NCBI RefSeq assembly: GCF_034355335.1
Contig: NZ_CP136422.1
Coordinates: forward strand, 3,320,501 to 3,384,500
Source: Blautia coccoides
GTDB taxonomy: Bacteria; Bacillota; Clostridia; Lachnospirales; Lachnospiraceae
Reading direction: 5' to 3'
Length of the DNA: 64,000 nt
The notes below the pieces were generated by a model. That model was not told the origin of the DNA. It saw nothing but the letters and a program-made list of their open reading frames with translations, and ran no database searches. Below are positions 51,909-61,041 of the stretch, one piece after another. The position numbers and the translations under genes were made by a program. Each line of letters begins with the position of its first letter. The first letter of the stretch is position 1.

Positions 51909-54900
51909 ATGAAAAAGATGTTAAAACGATTGTGTACGGGCTTCTTAGCTCTTGCAACTGTCGTTACTGCTTTACCAACTACAACCGTTCATGCTGAAAG
52001 CAAGCAATACTGGACGGAAAGTGCAGAGCGTGTCGGTATCATTGAAAAAGTGATGAATGACGGTTCTATCGGTTCTACATTCAATGAGGGCATGATGAAA
52101 GTCGAGGGCGAAACTGCCTATTGTATTGACATCAATACAGATTTCAAGAATGGTTACAAGACCAGAGCTGACGCAAGCTCACGCATGAGTGCCGACCAGA
52201 TTTCAGATGTGGCGTTATCCTTAGAATATATCAAACAGTATGGCGAAGCTCACAAGGAACTGAACTACAAGCAAGTTTATCTGTTGGAACAATGCGTTGT
52301 CTGGCAGAGATTGAGCGTACATCTTGGCTGGCAATGTGATAACGTGCGAGCTTCTTATGATGAAATTCCAAAGGCTACGCAGGACGAAGTTTTCTCTGGT
52401 GCGAAAGCCTTTGTCAAAGAAAATAAAGGACGCTATGAATGTGGCGGTTATATCTACTCTGGCGAGGGGCAGGAATTGGGACAATTCTGGGAGAAGCTGA
52501 ATGTCGGAAATGCAAAACTGCAAAAGACTTCCAGTAATGCCAGCATTACAGACGGTAACTGGAATTACTCAATCGCTGGTGCAACTTACGGTGTATTTGC
52601 TGATAAGTACTGCACAAAACAGCTTGCCACCCTTACGACTGATGAAAACGGAAATACAGATGTTGCAGAGGTAAAAGCAGGCACAGTCTATATCAAGGAA
52701 TTATCCGCACCAGCAGGATATAAAGTGGATAAAACAGTTTATCCATTGACAATCAAAGCTGGCGAAACAGCAACCTTGAAAGTATCAGATACACCGAAAG
52801 TAACAGACACTTTGATTAAGCTTTTCAAGATTGATATGGAAACACAGAAAGACAATCCGCAGGGAAACGCTTCTCTAGCAGGTGCAGAATTTACATGGAA
52901 GTATTATGCTGGCTTCTATAACAAAGACAATCTCCCTGCCGAAGCTACTCGTACATGGGTTACGAAGACAATCGCTGAAACAGACAGCGACGGGACAACT
53001 CACTACATCACAAAATTAGCGGACGCTTACAAGGTATCTGGCGACAGCTTCTATATGCAGGACGGCAAAGCGGTTCTTCCTTTAGGAACACTATCTGTTG
53101 AGGAAACAAAAGCTCCAAACGGCTACTTGCTGGACGGTGCATATATGCAGGCTGGCGATAAGTCCGAACAGATAAAAGGCTTATACCTTACACAAATTAC
53201 AGAGGACGGCGACCTTGCTGTATTGACGGGAAGTAACCAGTTTTCCGTATCAGACAAGGTTATCCGTGGCGGTGTGAAAATTCAGAAAAGAGATTTAGAA
53301 ACGAGCGATACCAAACCACAAGGAAGTGCCACTTTGAAAGATACTGCCTTTGACATCATTTCCTTAAATGATAATGCAGTATTGGTTGAGGGAAAGCGAT
53401 ACAAGAAAAATGAAGTGGTAAAGACAATCCGTACCGATATTGAGGGTGTCGCTTCTACTTCTGCTGACCTTTTACCTTATGGAAATTTCCGTATCGTTGA
53501 GAGTGAAGCTCCCGACGGTTACTTAACAGACGGTGCGAAGCCGATTGATTTTGCAATCACAGAAAATGGAAAAATCGTGGACTTAACCGACAAAGCCCAT
53601 TCTATCTATAATCAGATTAAGCGTGGAGATATTGAGGGCGTGAAAATCGGTGCAGGTACACACAAACGTCTTGCTGATGTTCCCTTTAGGATCACAAGCA
53701 AGACGACGGGCGAAAAGCATGTTGTGGTAACTGATGATAACGGGCAGTTCTCCACTTCTGCTGAATGGGCTTCTCACAAGCATAATACTAACGCAGGCAA
53801 GACCAGTGAGGACGGTGTGTGGTTTGGGACTTCTGAACCAGACGACAGCAAGGGTGCATTACCTTATGATACCTACATCATTGAAGAATTACGCTCTGAT
53901 AGTAACAAAGGCTTTGAACTTATCCCACCTTTTGAAATCGTGGTATCAAGAAATAACCTTGTGATTGATTTGGGAACGCTGACTGATGAATACGAAAAAG
54001 AAATCTCTATCCATACCACAGCGACCAGCAAGGACGGCGAAAAGACTATCCTTGCAGGAAAAGAGGTAACAATCGTTGATACTGTCAAATTAGACGGACT
54101 TACAAAAGGCACAAAGTATCAGTTAAAAGGCTGGCAGATGTTAAAGGAAGAAAACGCCGAGCTTATCATTGACGGGAAACGTGTAGAAAACGATTATACC
54201 TTTGTCGCTGATGATGAAGAAATGAAAGTGGAAATTTCCTATACATTAAATGCGTCTGCTTTAGGTGGCAAGAACCTTGTTACCTTTGAAGAATTGTATG
54301 ATTTCAGCAATCCAGACGAACCCGTAAAAGTTGCAGAACACAAAGACATTGAGGACGACTGGCAGACGGTACTTATCACAGAGCGTATCATCAAGATACA
54401 TACTACCGCTACCGATAAGGACGGCAACAAAGAGCTTGAAGCAGGAAAAAAGGTAACAATCATTGATACCGTAACCTTAGAGAGCTTAGAAGTCGGTACA
54501 CAGTACAAACTTGTGGGCTGGCAGATGTTGAAAGAAGAAAATGCAGAACTTCTTATCAATGGAAAGCGTGTGGAAAGTGATTACACCTTTACTGCTGACA
54601 GCGAAACTATGAAAGTGGAAGTTGCTTTTACGTTTGACGCTACTTCTCTTGACGGCAAACAGCTTGTAACTTTTGAAGAATTGTACGATTTTAGCAATCC
54701 AGACGAACCGAAGAAAGTTACCGAGCATAAGGATATTGAGGATAAGGGACAGACGATTACCTTTAAGGAAAAGCCAGAAGAACCAGAAAAACCCGAAACA
54801 CCACCGACACCAGAAAAGCCTAACAGACCTAGCGACAGTCCCAAAACGGGCGACAGTACAAATGTAATGGCATTTGTCGTGATGTTGCTTGTGTCTGCTG

Positions 54901-54953
54901 GTGGATTAGCTGGAACATATCTTTACAAACGCCGTAAAATGAAGAAATCATAA
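51909..54953 (+). CDS. VaFE/SpaA-type isopeptide surface adhesin with sortase anchor
   Basis: 1014 residues. Signal peptide 1-31 (ends VHA-ES). The N-terminal domain has AYCIDINT and LLEQCVVWQ, consistent with a thioester adhesin head. Several Cna-B/SpaA domains follow, each ending near an E in the KELSAPAGY, EETKAPNGY or ESEAPDGYL type loop. Then come two nearly identical VaFE repeats (TFEELYDFSNPDEP each) and an EKPE-rich wall-spanning stretch. It ends with SPKTGD, a hydrophobic helix and RRKMKKS. Lys-Asn isopeptide bonds are expected in the repeat domains. The start follows GAAAGGAGCATTAGATTT. Such adhesins are common cargo at the front of Tn916-like elements and may aid donor-recipient contact; inference. 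Confidence 0.88.
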   Translation: MKKMLKRLCTGFLALATVVTALPTTTVHAESKQYWTESAERVGIIEKVMNDGSIGSTFNEGMMKVEGETAYCIDINTDFKNGYKTRADASSRMSADQISDVALSLEYIKQYGEAHKELNYKQVYLLEQCVVWQRLSVHLGWQCDNVRASYDEIPKATQDEVFSGAKAFVKENKGRYECGGYIYSGEGQELGQFWEKLNVGNAKLQKTSSNASITDGNWNYSIAGATYGVFADKYCTKQLATLTTDENGNTDVAEVKAGTVYIKELSAPAGYKVDKTVYPLTIKAGETATLKVSDTPKVTDTLIKLFKIDMETQKDNPQGNASLAGAEFTWKYYAGFYNKDNLPAEATRTWVTKTIAETDSDGTTHYITKLADAYKVSGDSFYMQDGKAVLPLGTLSVEETKAPNGYLLDGAYMQAGDKSEQIKGLYLTQITEDGDLAVLTGSNQFSVSDKVIRGGVKIQKRDLETSDTKPQGSATLKDTAFDIISLNDNAVLVEGKRYKKNEVVKTIRTDIEGVASTSADLLPYGNFRIVESEAPDGYLTDGAKPIDFAITENGKIVDLTDKAHSIYNQIKRGDIEGVKIGAGTHKRLADVPFRITSKTTGEKHVVVTDDNGQFSTSAEWASHKHNTNAGKTSEDGVWFGTSEPDDSKGALPYDTYIIEELRSDSNKGFELIPPFEIVVSRNNLVIDLGTLTDEYEKEISIHTTATSKDGEKTILAGKEVTIVDTVKLDGLTKGTKYQLKGWQMLKEENAELIIDGKRVENDYTFVADDEEMKVEISYTLNASALGGKNLVTFEELYDFSNPDEPVKVAEHKDIEDDWQTVLITERIIKIHTTATDKDGNKELEAGKKVTIIDTVTLESLEVGTQYKLVGWQMLKEENAELLINGKRVESDYTFTADSETMKVEVAFTFDATSLDGKQLVTFEELYDFSNPDEPKKVTEHKDIEDKGQTITFKEKPEEPEKPETPPTPEKPNRPSDSPKTGDSTNVMAFVVMLLVSAGGLAGTYLYKRRKMKKS

Positions 54954-55191
54954 GGCGGTAACGGTATGATGAAAGAAAAATCACGCTCTCCGCCGAAGCT
55001 GTCAAACGGCAGACTTCTGCTTATTCTGGCTTGTCTGCCTACAACCTGCAAGAACACGGATAGTCAAGGGTGCGTAAGCATTGACTTTACCCTTTACTAT
55101 CTGGGGGATTGCTGGTACTTCCCCAACCGCCAGAATAAGAAATCACAATCAATTAACTTATCAAAAATAGAAAGAAACGAGGTAAAACAAT

Positions 55192-55518
55192 ATGGAAATG
55201 AAATATGTCGTGCCAGATATGGCACAGTCTTTTGGAACTCTTGAATTTGCAGGCGAAAGCGAGCCTATCTTTGAAAGGGATAAAAACAACCGCAGGGTCA
55301 TAGCCAGACGAAGCTATAACCTTTATTCTGACGTACAGAAAGGCGAAAATGTTGTGGTGGAAATTCCCGTGCAGGCTGGCGAAAAGCATTTCAAGTATGA
55401 ACAGAAAGTAAAACTTGTCAATCCGAAGTTATACGGCAGAGGGTACGCAATCGGGGATGTGGGACATACCGATTATGTATTAGTAGCTGATGATATTGTA
55501 GCAGTTGAAGAAAAGTAA
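55192..55518 (+). CDS. YdcP/DUF961-family ICE protein (Tn916 Orf23-like)
   Basis: 108 residues with GTLEFAGESEPIFERDKNNR and RRSYNLYSDVQKGENV, typical of DUF961 proteins that open the conjugation module of Tn916/ICEBs1-type elements. Function unknown. It is followed by a second family member 15 bases on. Confidence 0.8.
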   Translation: MEMKYVVPDMAQSFGTLEFAGESEPIFERDKNNRRVIARRSYNLYSDVQKGENVVVEIPVQAGEKHFKYEQKVKLVNPKLYGRGYAIGDVGHTDYVLVADDIVAVEEK

Positions 55519-55533
55519 AGGAGTGAAGAATTT

Positions 55534-55917
55534 ATGAGATTATCAAATGGATTTGTCATTGACAAAGAGAAAACATTTGGAGAATTAAAATTTACAGCGG
55601 TGCGTGATGTGTTCTTGCAAAATGAGGACGGGACACCGAGTACCCAGCTTAAAAAGCGTATCTATGATTTGAAGTGCAGTCTGCATGGTGGAATTATCCC
55701 CGTGTCCGTACCGTCAGAAGTACCGTTAAGGGAATTTCCTTACAATGCAGTCGTGGAGCTTGTCAATCCCGTAGCCGATACGGTATCACGAAAAACCTAT
55801 ACGGGTGCAGATGTGGACTGGTATGTAAAGGCAGAAGATATTGTACTGAAGAATAAAGGCAATCAGAACACAGGCACTTCACAGAACCATACACCGCAGG
55901 GACAACCGAAAAAATAG
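55534..55917 (+). CDS. YdcP/DUF961-family ICE protein (Tn916 Orf22-like)
   Basis: 127 residues related to the preceding protein (FGELKFTAVRD; RIYDLKCSLHGGIIPVSVP). Ribosome site AAAGGAGTGAAGAATTT. The C-terminus is a short polar tail rich in Gln and Thr. Confidence 0.8.
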   Translation: MRLSNGFVIDKEKTFGELKFTAVRDVFLQNEDGTPSTQLKKRIYDLKCSLHGGIIPVSVPSEVPLREFPYNAVVELVNPVADTVSRKTYTGADVDWYVKAEDIVLKNKGNQNTGTSQNHTPQGQPKK

Positions 55918-56017
55918 ACTTGCTGAATAGATTTTCGTTGTAGAGGATATACGGAACTGTTATAATATGGGTATGAAGAAAGCGACAAATTAGAATTGAT
56001 AAGGAGCGAAAAGAAAA

Positions 56018-56455
56018 ATGTGTGAAGAATGTTACTCTGATGAAAATAGAATAACACCATTACTAAATCCCTTGGACTGCTTAGAAAACCACACTCAATA
56101 TATTTGTGGAACTTGTGGACGTTGCATTTGTATTGAACATGACCCAAACAGAGGATTACAAAGATGGAATTTTCCTTTTAAGTCATTGGAAATTGCAAAA
56201 CTTTATTTACGAACAGCCGATTATACAACGAAAAGTTCATGTGGTATTTATGAGATAGAGAACAGTAAAGGCAGAGTATCTTATAAAATATTCGCCGGGA
56301 ATGAGGATTTACATCTATTCTTGAAAAAGAATAAAGACAAGAAATGCAAACAAATGACACCTGTGTTTAATGTTGGAGAGTATAAAGAATATTCACATAC
56401 AGAAGTACGAAAATTGACTTCTGATGAAATAAAACAATATATGAGTGAACGTTAA
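56018..56455 (+). CDS. Zn-ribbon-like hypothetical protein inserted in the ICE module
   Basis: 145 residues. The N-terminal CEECYSDENR and CGTCGRCICIEHD give two CxxC-type knuckles, probably a zinc site. The C-terminal part resembles no family I know. It is not part of the core Tn916 set and sits between Orf22-like and FtsK-like genes. Ribosome site AAGGAGCGAAAAGAAAA. Confidence 0.6.
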   Translation: MCEECYSDENRITPLLNPLDCLENHTQYICGTCGRCICIEHDPNRGLQRWNFPFKSLEIAKLYLRTADYTTKSSCGIYEIENSKGRVSYKIFAGNEDLHLFLKKNKDKKCKQMTPVFNVGEYKEYSHTEVRKLTSDEIKQYMSER

Positions 56456-56548
56456 ATTCCAGTTTGACAACTTCATATCCATGCACACAAAGCAGTTAGT
56501 CTATACGATTGACTGCTTTTTTCATACCCAGAAAGGAGTGATTGATTT

Positions 56549-57943
56549 ATGAGAATGATTTTAAACAAAGGACACCGTATCAGAGCCAGCGATAAGCACC
56601 TTGTCTATCGCTTTTCAATGGGGACACTCCTGTTTGTGTTCGTAGCGGTTATCCTGCTATTAAATACAAAACAGCTCATGCGTACCGACTGGGAACATTT
56701 CAGCTTATTAGACAATGGCTTTACGCTTTCCCTTTACAACTTCATAACCATACTGATAGCGACTGGTGTTTGTGCATTGGTCGCTTTTCTGTATTACCGC
56801 TTCTGTTACGACAGTTTCAAAAAGCTACTGCACCGTCAAAAGCTGGCACGAATGATACTGGAAAACAAGTGGTATGAAGCTGATACCGTACAAGACAGCA
56901 TTTTTTTTACTGACCTGCAAAGCAGATCAAGGGAAAAAATAGTCTGGTTTCCAAAGATTTATTATCAAATGGAAAAGGGACTGCTTCATATCCGCTGTGA
57001 AATTACGCTGGGGAAATATCAAGACCAGCTTTTACGGTTAGAGGATAAATTGGAAAGTGGCTTGTATTGTGAGCTGACCGACAAGACCCTGCATGACGGC
57101 TATATCGAATATACCCTGCTTTATGATATGATAGCGAACCGCATTACCATTGATGAAGTACGGGCAGAGAACGGCTGTCTTAGACTGATGAAAAATCTTG
57201 TCTGGGAATATGACGCACTCCCTCACGCTTTGATTGCTGGTGGGACTGGTGGCGGTAAAACCTATTTTCTGCTGACACTCATTGAAGCCTTACTGCATAC
57301 CAACGCTATCCTTTATATCTTAGACCCGAAGAACGCTGACCTTGCAGACTTAGGGACAGTTATGGAAAATGTGTATCACACCAAAGAAGAAATGATTGAT
57401 TGCGTCCATGCCTTTTATGAGGGCATGGTACAGCGAAGTGAGGAAATGAAGCGACACCCGAACTATAAGACGGGCGAAAACTATGCCTATCTGGGACTGC
57501 CACCCTGCTTTCTTATCTTTGATGAATATGTGGCATTTTTTGAAATGCTGGGGACGAAAGAAAGCGTGGGCTTACTTAGCCAGTTAAAGAAAATCGTTAT
57601 GTTAGGACGACAAGCAGGTTATTTCCTTATCGTTGCCTGCCAGCGTCCAGACGCAAAGTATTTCTCGGACGGTATCAGAGATAACTTCAATTTCCGTGTG
57701 GGACTTGGGCGTATCAGCGAATTAGGTTACGGTATGCTTTTTGGTTCAGATGTGAAAAAGCAGTTTTTCCAGAAACGTATCAAGGGGCGTGGCTATTGTG
57801 ATGTGGGAACAAGCGTGATAAGCGAATTTTACACGCCTTTAGTCCCGAAAGGACATGATTTTTTGCAGACTATCGGCTCTCTTGCACAAGCAAGGCAGGA
57901 CGGGACGGCGACGTGCGAAGCGAAAGGCGACGGCACGGACTAG
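56549..57943 (+). CDS. FtsK/SpoIIIE-type coupling protein (Tn916 Orf21-like)
   Basis: 464 residues. Two N-terminal helices (about 25-45 and 65-90) anchor it in the membrane; the ATPase has Walker A AGGTGGGKTYF and Walker B CFLIFDEYVAFFE. It delivers the nicked ICE strand to the transfer channel. The start follows GAAAGGAGTGATTGATTT. It ends immediately before oriT, as in Tn916. Confidence 0.88.
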   Translation: MRMILNKGHRIRASDKHLVYRFSMGTLLFVFVAVILLLNTKQLMRTDWEHFSLLDNGFTLSLYNFITILIATGVCALVAFLYYRFCYDSFKKLLHRQKLARMILENKWYEADTVQDSIFFTDLQSRSREKIVWFPKIYYQMEKGLLHIRCEITLGKYQDQLLRLEDKLESGLYCELTDKTLHDGYIEYTLLYDMIANRITIDEVRAENGCLRLMKNLVWEYDALPHALIAGGTGGGKTYFLLTLIEALLHTNAILYILDPKNADLADLGTVMENVYHTKEEMIDCVHAFYEGMVQRSEEMKRHPNYKTGENYAYLGLPPCFLIFDEYVAFFEMLGTKESVGLLSQLKKIVMLGRQAGYFLIVACQRPDAKYFSDGIRDNFNFRVGLGRISELGYGMLFGSDVKKQFFQKRIKGRGYCDVGTSVISEFYTPLVPKGHDFLQTIGSLAQARQDGTATCEAKGDGTD

Positions 57944-57947
57944 CCGT

Positions 57948-58060
57948 TGCTGGTGTGGCGAAGCCACGCCAGCAGGTAAAACCCCTCGGTATCTAACAGA
58001 GGGGTACGTTTGCAAATAGACAATAGACGAAAAACATAGGAAACATAAGGCTTCTGGCAT
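57948..58060. other. oriT: Origin of transfer (oriT) of the Tn916-like element
   Basis: It lies between the coupling-protein and relaxase genes, the place of oriT in Tn916. It contains a 12-bp hairpin (TGCTGGTGTGGC/GCCACGCCAGCA) and the inverted repeat ACCCCTC-GGTATCTAACA-GAGGGGT, closely like the known Tn916 nick region with its CTAACA loop. A third inverted repeat (TGTGAAG/CTTCACA) follows before the relaxase start. Confidence 0.75.
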
Positions 58061-58125
58061 GATTTCCTTGCAAAAATCGGCTGTGAAGTCGCATTAAAAA
58101 ACTTCACACTTCACAGATTGGGGGT

Positions 58126-59322
58126 ATGGTTCTGAATGAAGAACAATGGATAAAAGAATTACGGGAGAAACGGATTGCTTACGGTATCTCACAAGGCAGG
58201 CTGGCGGTGGCTTCGGGTATCACAAGGGAATATCTCAACAAGATAGAAAGCGGAAAAATGAAGCCGTCAAAGGAACTTCTTAATACTCTGCATAAGGAAC
58301 TGGAAAGGTTCAATCCAGAAGCACCGCTTACCATGTTGTTTGATTATGTGAAAATTCGTTTTCCCACGCTGGATATACAGCACATCATCAAAGATATATT
58401 AAAACTGAATATCAATTATATGCTCCATGAAGATTACGGACGTTACAGCTATACGGAGCATTACTCTCTAGGGGACATCTTTATTTATACGTCGGCTGAC
58501 GAAGAAAAAGGTGTCCTTTTAGAGTTAAAGGGGCGTGGTTGCAGGCAGTTTGAAAGTTACCTGCTGGCACAGCAAAGAAGCTGGTATGACTTCCTCATGG
58601 ACGCACTCGTAGACGGTGGCGTGATGAAGCGTATCGACCTTGCTATCAACGACCATACGGGCATTTTGGATATTCCAGAGCTTGCGGAAAAATGCAGGAA
58701 ACGGGAATATATCGGAAAGTCCAGAAGTTATAAGTTTTATCAGTCAGGCGAGCTTATTAAGCACAGAGAGGATGACAGAGAATATATGGGACGAACCCTT
58801 TATCTTGGTTCGCTGAAATCAGATGTGTATTTCTGTATCTATGAAAAGGACTATGAGCAGTATGTCAAGTTAGGGACACCTCTGGAAGAAGCCGACATTA
58901 TCAACCGTTTTGAGATACGGCTTAGAAATGAACGTGCCTATTATGCAGTACGAGATTTGCTGACCTATTATGACGCAGAGCAGACCGCCTTTTCTATCAT
59001 CAACCAGTATGTGCGGTTTGTTGATGAAGAACCAGACAAGCGAAAAAATGACTGGAAACTCAATGACCGCTGGGCTTGGTTTATCGGCGATAACAGACAG
59101 AGCTTGAAGCTGACGACAAAGCCAGAGCCTTACACCTTAGACCGTACATTGCGTTGGGTACAAAGGCAGGTAGCACCGACCTTGAAAATGCTGAAAAAGA
59201 TTGATAAGGGAAATGGTACAGATTACATGGAAACAATCGAACAGCAGGCAAAGCTCACAGAAAAGCATGAAATGATAATCAAACAGCAGACGACCCCTGC
59301 AAAAGATTTAGTAGAAAGTTAG
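58126..59322 (+). CDS. MobT-type relaxase (Tn916 Orf20-like)
   Basis: 398 residues. The N-terminal XRE-type helix-turn-helix (YGISQGRLAVASGITREYLN) is joined to a Rep_trans-type nickase domain with conserved RIDLAINDHTG and the tail block RWVQRQVAPTL. It nicks oriT and pilots the strand. The ATG at 58126 has only a close GGGGGT upstream, so the exact start is not certain. Confidence 0.88.
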   Translation: MVLNEEQWIKELREKRIAYGISQGRLAVASGITREYLNKIESGKMKPSKELLNTLHKELERFNPEAPLTMLFDYVKIRFPTLDIQHIIKDILKLNINYMLHEDYGRYSYTEHYSLGDIFIYTSADEEKGVLLELKGRGCRQFESYLLAQQRSWYDFLMDALVDGGVMKRIDLAINDHTGILDIPELAEKCRKREYIGKSRSYKFYQSGELIKHREDDREYMGRTLYLGSLKSDVYFCIYEKDYEQYVKLGTPLEEADIINRFEIRLRNERAYYAVRDLLTYYDAEQTAFSIINQYVRFVDEEPDKRKNDWKLNDRWAWFIGDNRQSLKLTTKPEPYTLDRTLRWVQRQVAPTLKMLKKIDKGNGTDYMETIEQQAKLTEKHEMIIKQQTTPAKDLVES

Positions 59323-59333
59323 GAGTGATAAAA

Positions 59334-59468
59334 ATGTGGGTATTATTAAAAGATTTCCTGCTGGTATCTATGGGAATGGGTATCGGTGTAGTCTTGATGT
59401 GTATTTTGAATGTCGGCAAAGAAGCTGACTATGAAATGAAACAATTAAAAGAAAGCGAGGACAATTAA
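59334..59468 (+). CDS. DUF3789-type small membrane protein of the ICE
   Basis: A 44-residue single-helix protein (MWVLLKDFLLVSMGMGIGVV start, charged tail ending ESEDN). Ribosome site TTAGGAGTGATAAAA, starting 12 bases after the relaxase. Matches the small DUF3789 protein found at this spot in many Tn916-like elements. Confidence 0.75.
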   Translation: MWVLLKDFLLVSMGMGIGVVLMCILNVGKEADYEMKQLKESEDN

Positions 59469-59490
59469 ATGAATTTCGGACAAAATTTGT
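59469..59490 (+). pseudogene. 5' exon of a small ICE transfer gene, split by the intron
   Basis: ATG directly after the previous TAA begins MNFGQNL and is cut after seven codons and one base by the intron boundary GTGCGAC. The opening matches the start I remember for a small conjugation membrane protein of Tn916-type elements. The 3' exon lies outside the window, beyond the nested insertion. Confidence 0.5.
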
Positions 59491-60923
59491 GTGCGACTCG
59501 TTCCTTAGTGAAAAGCTAAGGCACTAATAAAAGAACGAAAAAGTTTGATTATTAGGAGAACTGATAATCTGACAGGTGGAATGATGAAGTAACGCTCTGA
59601 AACGCCTGCCCTGAGCCTCCGACAAGCATTGAATGAGGAAACTCAGAATGTTTGAAGCTCGGTAAAGACGGCTGAAAGATACCGTAATAGTTGATGAACA
59701 TATATCTTCTATCGAAAACTATCCAGAGGTGGGTAGCGTATCCAACAGGTCGGGGGTCTATAAAATATCTATGGTTAGAATGTTCCACAAGGGACTGACG
59801 AAACAGCGAATGTACGGGTCTAAATTTGTACTTGGTAGAAATGCAAAGGTACGAGAAATCGTAGCTGGTGTGGCAAAGTAAGAATATAGGTTATGAAATG
59901 CCATATACCGTTACAGGCGGTATCAAGCCAGCAGGCTTATAGCTAGTGACCTAAGGATATATATGTATAGATAAGATTATCGGAACGAGGAAAGGTATTG
60001 GGTTCTCATCAAGAGAATAAGCTGACGAAGAACAATAAGCAGTTGAACCAATGCTGAAAAGCAGAGGGCGAACCTAAGAAATTCTTGTAATGAGAATGGA
60101 GGAATACCCTCAAGTCGTGTATATATTAGAAAAGTATTATGTTGTTTTAATAAGGATTACGAGTAAGATAAAAAAGCTCACTCAATTTCAAGCAAAGGAG
60201 TGAAGCCTTATGCCTAAAAATAAAAATGAAACATTGTGTGTAGAAGATTTAAGACACGCTGAATATTACGAAATGCAAAACACCTTTGATGATTTATATG
60301 CCAAAAGTAAGAATGGAGATATTTTCACTCATCTTATGGATATTATCCTATCGAGAGAAAATATATTACTGGCATATCGAAATATCAAAGCAAATGCAGG
60401 CAGTAAGACAGCAGGAACAGACGGTACAATAATTAAAGATATTGGCAAATTGCCAGCAGAAACAGTTGTCAAAAAGGTAAGATATATTGTCGCAGGCACT
60501 CCGCACGGGTATCGACCTAAGCCAGTAAGGCGAAAAGAAATACCAAAACCAAATGGGAAAACCAGACCTCTAGGCATTCCTTGTATGTGGGACAGGCTTA
60601 TACAACAATGTATCAAACAAGTATTAGAACCAATCTGCGAAGCTAAATTTAGTGAAAACAGCTACGGTTTCAGACCTAATAGGTCGGTTGAAAATGCAAT
60701 AAAAGCAACCTATAACCGCCTACAAATCAGCCAGCTACATTATGTGATTGAATTTGATATTAAGGGCTTCTTTGACAACGTGAACCATTCCAAACTGATA
60801 AAACAGATATGGGCTATGGGAATACGGGACAAGCACTTGATATTCATTTTAAAAAGGATATTAAAAGCTCCAATTAAAATGCCTGACGGCACAATAACAT
60901 ATCCAGAGAAAGGAACTCCACAG
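59491..60923 (+). mobile_element. Group II intron, 5' part
   Basis: It starts GTGCGACTCG, the GUGYG consensus of group II introns, followed by about 700 bases of structured non-coding sequence (domains I-III) and then the reverse-transcriptase ORF. The 3' part with domains V and VI is not reached, because a recombinase-trio element begins at 60924 inside the reverse transcriptase. Splicing in its present form is therefore unlikely unless the insert is removed. Confidence 0.8.
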
Positions 60924-61004
60924 GGTTCGTTATGTGGATCTCCACATAACGAACCTTATGCGAAGCGAGTGATTATGCCGAGTCAGTGGCAAAACACCGC
61001 ATAG
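60210..61004 (+). pseudogene. ltrA: Group II intron reverse transcriptase (LtrA-like), truncated
   Basis: The start is set by AAAGGAGTGAAGCCTT. RT blocks are intact up to RT4: GTDGTIIKDI, RPLGIPCMWDRLIQQ, SYGFRPNRSVENAI, VIEFDIKGFFDNVNH and GTPQG. After GTPQG the frame enters the inserted element (SLCGSPHNEPY...) and stops; the YADD active-site block, maturase and endonuclease domains are lost. About 240 of roughly 600 residues remain. Confidence 0.88.
60924..60955. repeat. Terminal palindrome of the recombinase-trio element
   Basis: GGTTCGTTATGTGGA and its exact reverse complement, separated by TC. It sits exactly where the reverse transcriptase loses similarity and is probably the recombination site. 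Confidence 0.7.
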
Positions 61005-61038
61005 TAACAGCATTTATACCTTTTTGACTCAGCATAAT
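60972..61038. repeat. Subterminal inverted repeat of the recombinase-trio element
   Basis: ATTATGCCGAGTC (60972-60984) and GACTCAGCATAAT (61026-61038) pair with one mismatch over a 41-base gap. The left arm shares TTATG with the terminal palindrome, suggesting repeated binding sites for the recombinases. Confidence 0.55.
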
Positions 61039-61041
61039 ACG

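Noticed and set aside
54966..55244. Plus-strand 92-codon ORF after the adhesin
   Set aside because: It overlaps the start of the DUF961 gene, has unnatural composition and no family resemblance; the stretch is more likely non-coding ICE leader.
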